Positions 57,462-64,000 of a DNA stretch of 64,000 nt are shown one piece after another. This DNA comes from Voacanga thouarsii (lineage: Eukaryota; Streptophyta; Magnoliopsida; Gentianales; Apocynaceae). The position numbers were made by a program, and so were the translations under genes. Location: NCBI GenBank assembly GCA_026120185.1, contig JANUWF010002362.1, positions 2,631,001 to 2,695,000 of the forward strand, given 5' to 3'. How positions within the stretch are numbered: position 1 is the stretch's first letter; every line of letters begins with the position of its first letter. The notes beneath the pieces were generated by a model. The model worked only from the letters and a program-made list of their open reading frames with translations, was not told the DNA's origin and did not search any database.

Positions 57462-59629
57462 CTTAGACTGTTGTCAGATAAGAGAAAAAACAAGTAGCAT
57501 ATATCAAATATACAACCACATAATATTAAAAAAAGTTTGAAAAACAAAAGAAGCATAAATAGAAACAATAAATATAATAATTTATTTGAAAGATGCCTTA
57601 GAAACAAGAAACAATTTAAATTTCCCATTCTAGACAAACCAAGACTTGCATAAATGTAATTACACAACTACATGCATTGTTATAATTATAATGAACTTAA
57701 TAAAAAGTTTTCAATATTTTCATACTCCCAGCATATTCAGGGATCTGTCCATGGAGTGGAAATTCCTTAGTATACTACAATGTACATAACAGCTTATAAA
57801 GCCCATAAATGTTCTAGAATTTGAAAATTTATAAGAAAGAGGATATTTACTGGATGATTTCAGGGACTAGGTTTCAGAGTAGAGTACCTAATTCTATTTG
57901 TGTTGGAAATAAGAACTTTGATAATTTAATTAAATAAGTAATTTCTCACAAGTGATACAAAGTTTAGGAGTACTTAGATCCACCGTTAGATGTGAATACA
58001 TTCTTCATAGTTATGACAAGATATAGATTGTAAATTAAAGAACCCACATTATTCCACATTGTAGCGCTTGTGAAAATCTATGTGCAAAACTTTATAGTTC
58101 TTAGGATTTTAGTATAAACAGGCAGCCAAAACCTCTGGTTCTTTCTCTAAACTCAGAATATTAAATTGACATCTATTGCTAATAAACAAAAAGAGAGGAC
58201 AATAGTTGGTTGTGCACCCTATATGGCATCTTCTCTGTAACCATGCTTATAGACTAATGTAATAGGAAAAAGAACCATCCTTTTACTTTTAATTCCATCT
58301 AAGAATAAGTCAATTTTAACAACCTTTTTCCTATATGCCTTCCCATTCTTTCTTTCTTTCACAAGGACTATTTTAGATGTTATACGACTTCAGTTGAGCT
58401 TGATAAATGCTATTTTGCTGACTAAATTACAAATTTATCTCATTTACCCCTGGGGGATAGTTTTAATTTTTTTTTTTAAATTAAACTTTTATTTAAACAA
58501 AAGGAAAGAAAGAACTGAAGAAATTTCCAAAGGTTATAACTGCAATTGCAGAGGACAATCGAGATTGCAATAGAAAGGATTATCTTTCTCCTAAGTAGAT
58601 AAGCACAGTTGAGATAGACCAGTGTTAAGTAACACAGAGAATCAATATGGCAGTTCCAGCTATATATTCTACATTGTCAAAAACCCTCAATGAATAGCAA
58701 TAACAAAATCCCCATGACATCTCTATGCATGGAGCACACACAAAGCTTGAACTGCTGCATTTTGAACAACATAAAGGAATGAAATTTCAAATTTGCTTCA
58801 TCCATCATATATGAAAAATAGAAGATAAGAAGACTCTCCAAAGGCCTATATAATTATATTTTGGTCTTAAGAGGTTCAACAGTTATGTTTTCTCTCACAC
58901 ATCAACTTTCTTCATTAGTTTTCTGTACATTTCTTCTCCTATAGCGAACTAAATGGACTACCAATTTCATTGTCATACTAGACATTTCTAGAGCTCGATA
59001 ACAGCATACCATAATAGAGTTCTTCTGCTAGACCAGGTTATTTTATTGCCAGGTAAGTGTGCTCACATAATATGTAACTTCTAAATTGTCTTGGTCCTAG
59101 ACATAAATTCAAAATTTCAACAATTAGCCATTATATTTCCTTTAACTTTGGATCATAAATTTTGGGGCATAGGCTTGATAGAAAAGTAGAACAAGAATAG
59201 TCATCTAAATGTAATCAATCTAGCATTGATTTAATATATAAGATAACAGAATAAACTACTGTAAAAAATGTGCTTATTGACAGCATAATTTCACAAACAT
59301 TTTCTACTTAACTAGTAGGAATTCATGAATTTCTAGACCCAAGAAACTCATTTAAGATGAAGAGTGATTGTATCAAAGTGAAAAACTCGACAAAAGGAAA
59401 TTATAGATAATGTTGAATTCAACTACATGCATAAAATTCCAAGCTTTTGGTTTATAACTAAAAAATTACTGCCTCACATTTTGAGTCCAAACAAATCTCC
59501 TTAAAGATTAAAATCACATAAAATTCCAATCTCTCTTAAAGATTAAAATCTCCTTGATGCTTTGATACCAAGGCGAGGGAAGCTGGTCCCGAAAAAGGAA
59601 AGAAGATATTGGGAATTAACAGAGGAAGT
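57462..59629. other. Presumed CACTA 5' region, no gene seen
   Basis: AT-rich and unrecognised. It would hold the transposase promoter and upstream intron if the element is oriented as inferred. TCTYCTTAAAGATTAAAATC-like sequence is duplicated near 59495 and 59530. A GCTTTGATACCA at 59559-59570 resembles a minus-strand initiator-Met primer site with one mismatch, but no LTR could be placed beside it. Confidence 0.4.
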
Positions 59630-60053
59630 AAGGTAGATATGGAATGCACACAAAGTATAAAATAATAAATAAGTAAATTAACAAAGGTAGAGGCAGCTCA
59701 GTCGCCCATAAACAGAGATACGTAAAGGATACAATATATGCATTGCAATAAAATAATATTATAAATTGAAACTAAAATACATATGAATTGGAAGTTAGAA
59801 GAGAATTCTAACCAGAGAAGACTTAGGGATTCAAGCTTAGTTGCATATTGAATTCTCAAGTTTTCTCTGGTTAGAATTCCCTTCTAACTTCCAATTCATA
59901 TGTATTTTAGTTTCAGTTTGTAATATTATTTTACTACAATACATATATTGTATCCTTTCTGTATCTCTATTTATGGTCGGCTGAGCTGCCTCCGCCTTTG
60001 TTAATTTACTTATTTACTGCTTTGTACTTTGTGTGCATTCTATATGCGACCTT
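59630..60053. repeat. Near-perfect inverted repeat, about 205-bp arms
   Basis: Left arm about 59630-59834, right arm about 59847-60053, spacer about 12 bp. Arms pair along their whole length with scattered mismatches, for example AAATACATATGAATTGGAAG against CTTCCAATTCATATGTATTT. As RNA it would be a long hairpin. It abuts the copia LTR fragment. Confidence 0.88.
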
Positions 60054-60058
60054 AATCC

Positions 60059-60863
60059 AATTGGGATGTATGCCTTCTTAGACTAGGTTTCTGATATAAT
60101 TTGATTTGTTTTAATAAAATTTTTATTCTCAAAAATTGTTTGTGAATTCTTCTTTACTTTTGTGCACAATTTCGTTGGAAATGACCCATTGTGTTTAAGT
60201 AAATGGTTCATGTAATGGAGGGCTTTTATAGTAAGGTATGAATCATGAGTTACTTAACATATAAACTATTGTTCTTAACTGAATGATGAGAATATGAATC
60301 TCATCATGGTAAGGTTATTGTGTTATGAATTCTGAATGTGGAATGGCTTAACTTTAGCTAATGAGTAGCCTTCTCATTTCATAACACAAGCATATTTTGA
60401 ATACGTAGAACTAGACCTGTAATGGTGGTTCCTAAAAGTATTATATGGTAGAAACCCAGACTACTACTACTACAACATGGACTTATACTCTACAGCTTGA
60501 GTATGAGTTGGTGGTTCTAAAAGCGTATGCGTTGATATACTATAGTTGAGGTTCTATTGTAGGACCAATATACTTGTATATTAGGTATATGTAACTAGTT
60601 AGTTAAGACAGACTTGTACAAGATAGCTTCTATGCTATATTGACCATTGTGGCTGTCCGAATGATCTAAATATCTAGGGTTTTGGGAACATGATTTGGAT
60701 ATTTGCTTTAGGGTAGCTCCCTTAGAAAGCAGAAATATTCTAAGAAGTTGTGGATTATTGAACTAGAAACCTAAGGATGGTAGATGTCTTTTAGAGGGGT
60801 GTTAGTATACTTCTTCTGCTCTAAGCAAACGACGATGTGCAGAGGGATATTTTAATTATTAAA
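60059..60863 (+). repeat. Copia LTR fragment related to copia-D LTR
   Basis: TGGGATGTATGCCTTCTTAGACTAGG onward is collinear with the first 0.8 kb of the copia-D LTR but clearly more diverged. It is cut at 60864 by the gypsy-F LTR. No copia coding sequence precedes it. Confidence 0.85.
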
Positions 60864-61120
60864 TGTGAAACCCCATCTAAAACCAACCCTAGAGTAAGAG
60901 GGTCGGGATGCATATCATATTTTCTTGTATGCATAAATATATTTTTGAATGATTTTATGTGTTTTGGAATCGTGATTTATAGTCTAGAAGGCTTAATTGT
61001 GCTTATTGAGTAGGAAGGGTAAAATGGTAATTTTGCTTGAAGTGGAAATAGGGAGATAGCTTGGGGATTGAATAGGAAGAATATTTAGGAGAGAAAATAA
61101 GAACAAAAGTTGTTGTGATT

Positions 61121-61170
61121 TAGTGGTTAGAGCTTTGGAAGTTATCTCTAAGGTCTTGAGTTCAAATCCC
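61121..61170 (+). promoter_or_regulatory. tRNA-like A-box/B-box block in gypsy-F LTR
   Basis: TAGTGGTTAGAGC at 61121-61133 and GAGTTCAAATCCC at 61158-61170, 257 and 294 bp into the LTR, matching the solo and gypsy-B LTRs. Confidence 0.55.
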
Positions 61171-62753
61171 ATCATTTAAGTTTTTGCATGATTAAATTTT
61201 ATTTTAGATAGGTGGATATTTTTCGTTCCTTGTAGACCATAAGAAGGAGTAGGAGTGTTGTCCTAGGGGAGATATGAAAGGAATGACCTAATCCTACTCT
61301 TGTACCCTACAAAAACTCTTAAGGGATTCATACCCTTTTTGCTTTCTAGCTTACCTTAATTCTTTATCAATTAAGTTGCTCAATTTATCCAAGCCATTTT
61401 TATTTCCAGAAAATTCTAGTAAGACTCTTTGATCTTGGAGATTCGAAAATGTCTATATGAGGATAGAATATTGACTGAAAATGGGGAAGGGGTTATGGAA
61501 GGTTCCCAAGAGAATTAATCTCCATGGTTGAACCTTCAAACTCCACCCTATAAGTGTTCATCTTCTTCATGCAGTAATCTGGAGAATTTTTCCAGCTTCT
61601 TGGTCAGTCCAACTTTCAAAATCTTTAGCCACATTTCTCACTCAAATACTGCCAGAAAAATATCCAGTTTACTCAGCTTGAAGACTGAAAACTTTGGCCA
61701 AAATTCGGACTGCACAAAGCTGTGCAAACCAGAAAAAAATTCTGGGCAGAATTCGCAGCATAACAGTCCAAAAACCAAGCTGTTTCTTCCACCTTTCAAA
61801 CCAGCAATTTAACCCTATATTTCCTCCATAAAGAAGGCTGGAAACCAACCTTAAAGGACCCTCCAATACCCCTTCAAACCTTTTGCAAGTCGGCTGGAAC
61901 ATTGCAGAAAAATATGCACAAAAATTCCAGCAAACCTTTTGAATGAACAACCAGAAATTCCAGCCTTGTTCCCTCTGCAACCCTATCTGAAACTCACTCC
62001 AACTTTCTGTAAAACCAACCTTAGTCACCCATGAACTGAACTTTATCATCTCCTCCATTGATCTGCATTAATGAAGCTCCATGGCTACTCCTTAAATCAC
62101 TCCATCAATCACTACAATCAAGCCTCTAATTAAAATTCAAAATTCCAGCAAATTGTTCCATGAAAACTCCTTGGATTAGGCTTCAAACAACTAGAAAATC
62201 TCCCACCACTACACTCTGAATTTCATCCATCCTATAACCCATTCAAACATCATTCATCTCCCAGCTAAACCAGCCGGCCATTAAAGCCCCCAAAGACCTC
62301 CATCAACCAAGCCATTCTTACTATATCTTCTACCTTAATTCACTCCCTAAATTACTTCTTTTGAATTTCAAACAATTAGCTTTCCCTCTTTTCCCTAATT
62401 TGAAAATTTAATCACAATGAATCCCCAATCCATTCGGCCAACCCTCTCCAAGCAAATTTCATCCAGCTTCTCTCCATTCTCTCCATTTCTCCAAGAACAC
62501 CAAGAACACAAACCACCATTCTCCAAGTCTAAGATCACTCTAAACACCTCCAATCATCTCCAAAAACTCCTGATCACGTCTACTCACCCTGTAGAATCCA
62601 TTTCTATAATTTATAACATCAAACGCTGAAAACAAGATTTTACTTTTGGATCAAAAACCAAAATTTTTCTTGAAGACTCAGGAACTCTCTTAAGGTAATC
62701 ATGAACGATTGTGTTCATCTTCCTTCCTCTTCGATCTTTATTGAAAAATATAC

Positions 62754-62758
<5 letters not shown>

Positions 62759-62809
<51 letters not shown>
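62759..62809. repeat. (CT)n microsatellite in gypsy-F LTR
   Basis: About 25 CT units, 1.9 kb from the LTR start, on the sense strand as in gypsy-B and the solo LTR. Confidence 0.95.
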
Positions 62810-62812
<3 letters not shown>

Positions 62813-64000
62813 CGAAATGGTTATTTCAACCATGGCCATTTTCTCTTCTTTCTTCTTGGTTGAATGAAGTCTTCCAAGCGTGTGGACTCTCTTGAGACTT
62901 CATCAAGGTAGTCATCATTCGAGTATGTCTCTTTAACCCTCTCCTTAATTCTAAAATCATGTCTCTTCAATGTAGTTAGAAAAGGATGGAATATAATTGG
63001 AGATTGAGTATGCGTTTGTATGAAGGAGTTGGGATTGGAGCATGAGGATGTTTTGTCATGATTGAGTTTTATGATATTTTGTGGTTTGTTGCATGCTTCA
63101 TGTCATGAGTTAGTATGAATGATTAAGCATGATAGATATTATGTCACCTTTGGTGAATAGGGTTTTATGTTCTTGTATTCTTATTGAAGCCATGAATATG
63201 ATTATGTTTAGTGAAGTTTGGATCTTGTGATGGTAGTTATAGATTTAAGTCTTCATTCATGAATTGAATGGTTTGTTGATTGGTGTTAGAGTTTATATTC
63301 ATGATTATGGTTAGCAATAGGAGAATTATGATCATGGCCTTGTTGATCCTAAACTATTTAAGTTAGCCGATTTTATTACATTAATAAAAATTAATGCTAT
63401 ATTTTCTTCTAATGATTTCGAAAACCCTAGGAGGCTTTGGAATTAGATTGATAAATGAAATAATGATATTTTAGCCAAATACATGTTGTCTTTTATTAAA
63501 AATAAAATATATAAATATTATATATAATAATAATATTAAATAAAGCCTTTTATATAAATAATCATAATAGGTAAAATATTAATCTTATAAGTCATATATT
63601 CATAAATACTAATAAAATTTATTTATTATCTTTTAATCAAAGTATATTAAAATTTACTTATTATGAATTTTATTTATCAATTATTTTCTAACTATTAATT
63701 ATTAATTAAGAGAATAGTAATAATTTATTATTTTAATAATATCATCTAGGACTTAGGACCCTTTATCAAATAAACCCTAGTTTATTTATTAATAACAAAG
63801 ATTTATACCTACAACTTATTAGTAATTATTTCGCAATCCCTACTTAATTTATTATCAAGTTAGATTTATTTTATAAAATCCTTTTTTTTTTTTTATCATC
63901 TAGCCTTAAAGTTTAGGTCAATAGGGTCATGATTGTAGTAAGTTGAACTAGGATTATTTATGGAAGCAAATTTGGCTTGACTCTAATTATGGCTTGTGTT

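Larger units (their letters stand above)
7246..60050 (-). mobile_element. CACTA (En/Spm) DNA transposon, split by several LTR elements; right end not found
   Basis: The left terminus starts CACTACAAAAAAAAG at 7246 and is followed by subterminal repeats. A tnp2-type transposase lies on the minus strand in two pieces (31320-33312 and 57078-57323). The native CACTA sequence is inferred to be 7246-9929, 19045-19540, 31199-33317 and 57073 to at most about 60,050, roughly 8 kb in all. Gypsy-B, gypsy-C and gypsy-E occupy the gaps. No right-hand inverted repeat (a TTTGTAGTG end) is visible before the copia LTR fragment, so the right boundary given is an upper limit. Confidence 0.7.
60864..64000 (+). 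repeat. LTR of 'gypsy-F', cut by window end
   Basis: TGTGAAACCCCATCTAAAACC start, close to the reverse complement of the solo LTR (23242-27424) for at least the first 250 bp. It contains the tRNA-like block, the (CT)n tract and AT-rich 3' sequence in the same order. It continues beyond 64000, so solo or full element is unknown. Small frames (61528, 62417, 62701) are not conserved genes. Confidence 0.88.

Noticed and set aside
59559..59570. Minus-strand primer binding site of another LTR element
   Set aside because: One mismatch from the initiator-Met site, but no LTR end or gag could be found beside it. A 12-bp match alone is weak.
61121..61170. True tRNA gene
   Set aside because: Box elements are present, but I see no matching acceptor stem or complete cloverleaf. 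Kept only as a tRNA-like block.
1..64000. A host gene or a new defence or metabolic system
   Set aside because: I looked for frames outside transposon homology on both strands. All long frames belong to gypsy, copia or CACTA elements or are shadows or low-complexity stretches.

Overview
This is nuclear DNA from a eudicot-type flowering plant. It is a dense nest of transposable elements, with no host protein gene, rRNA, tRNA gene or CRISPR array that I can support. The evidence is Ty3/gypsy and Ty1/copia polyproteins, long LTRs with plant initiator-Met tRNA primer sites, a CACTA (En/Spm) transposase of plant type, and AT-rich spacers. The species cannot be read from the sequence. Nearly every coding frame is broken by stops or frameshifts, so this looks like old silent heterochromatin rather than active genes.

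Layout, left to right. 1-4410: a Ty3/gypsy element (here gypsy-1) whose 5' LTR runs off the left edge and whose pol has lost RT, RNase H and most of integrase. 4411-7245: decayed copia element A, 5'-truncated at the gypsy-1 LTR and cut in RNase H by a CACTA terminus at 7246. From 7246 to somewhere before about 60,060: a CACTA element with its transposase on the minus strand. It is split by three chromoviral Ty3/gypsy insertions: gypsy-B (9930-19044, minus, TSD TAACT), gypsy-C (about 19537-31198, plus, 5'-truncated) and gypsy-E (33318-57072, minus, TSD GTTTT). Two of these hosted later insertions. Gypsy-C integrase is split by a 4.2-kb solo LTR (23242-27424). Gypsy-E protease is split by copia-D (39901-49713, TSD GTACT), and its 5' LTR holds a 1.5-kb copia solo LTR (55038-56556, TSD CCACC). 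59630-60053 is a near-perfect inverted repeat. 60059-60863 is a copia LTR fragment, and 60864-64000 is the start of another gypsy LTR (gypsy-F), cut by the right edge.

The joins are well supported. Five insertions have exact or one-mismatch 5-bp target duplications. The CACTA transposase reads in frame across the gypsy-E insertion, and gypsy-C integrase reads in phase across the solo LTR. This gives a relative order: copia-A, then CACTA, then gypsy-B/C/E, then solo LTR, copia-D and copia solo LTR. Gypsy-1 also postdates copia-A.

No new gene system was found. The least expected structure is inside the long chromoviral LTRs. A tRNA-like Pol III A-box/B-box block lies about 250-295 bp from the LTR 5' end, a pyrimidine (CT)n tract about 1.9 kb in, a 12-bp palindrome further along, and a conserved stem-loop just before the LTR 3' end. 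These recur at matched positions and in the sense orientation in several independently inserted LTRs, so they look like parts of the LTR rather than chance.
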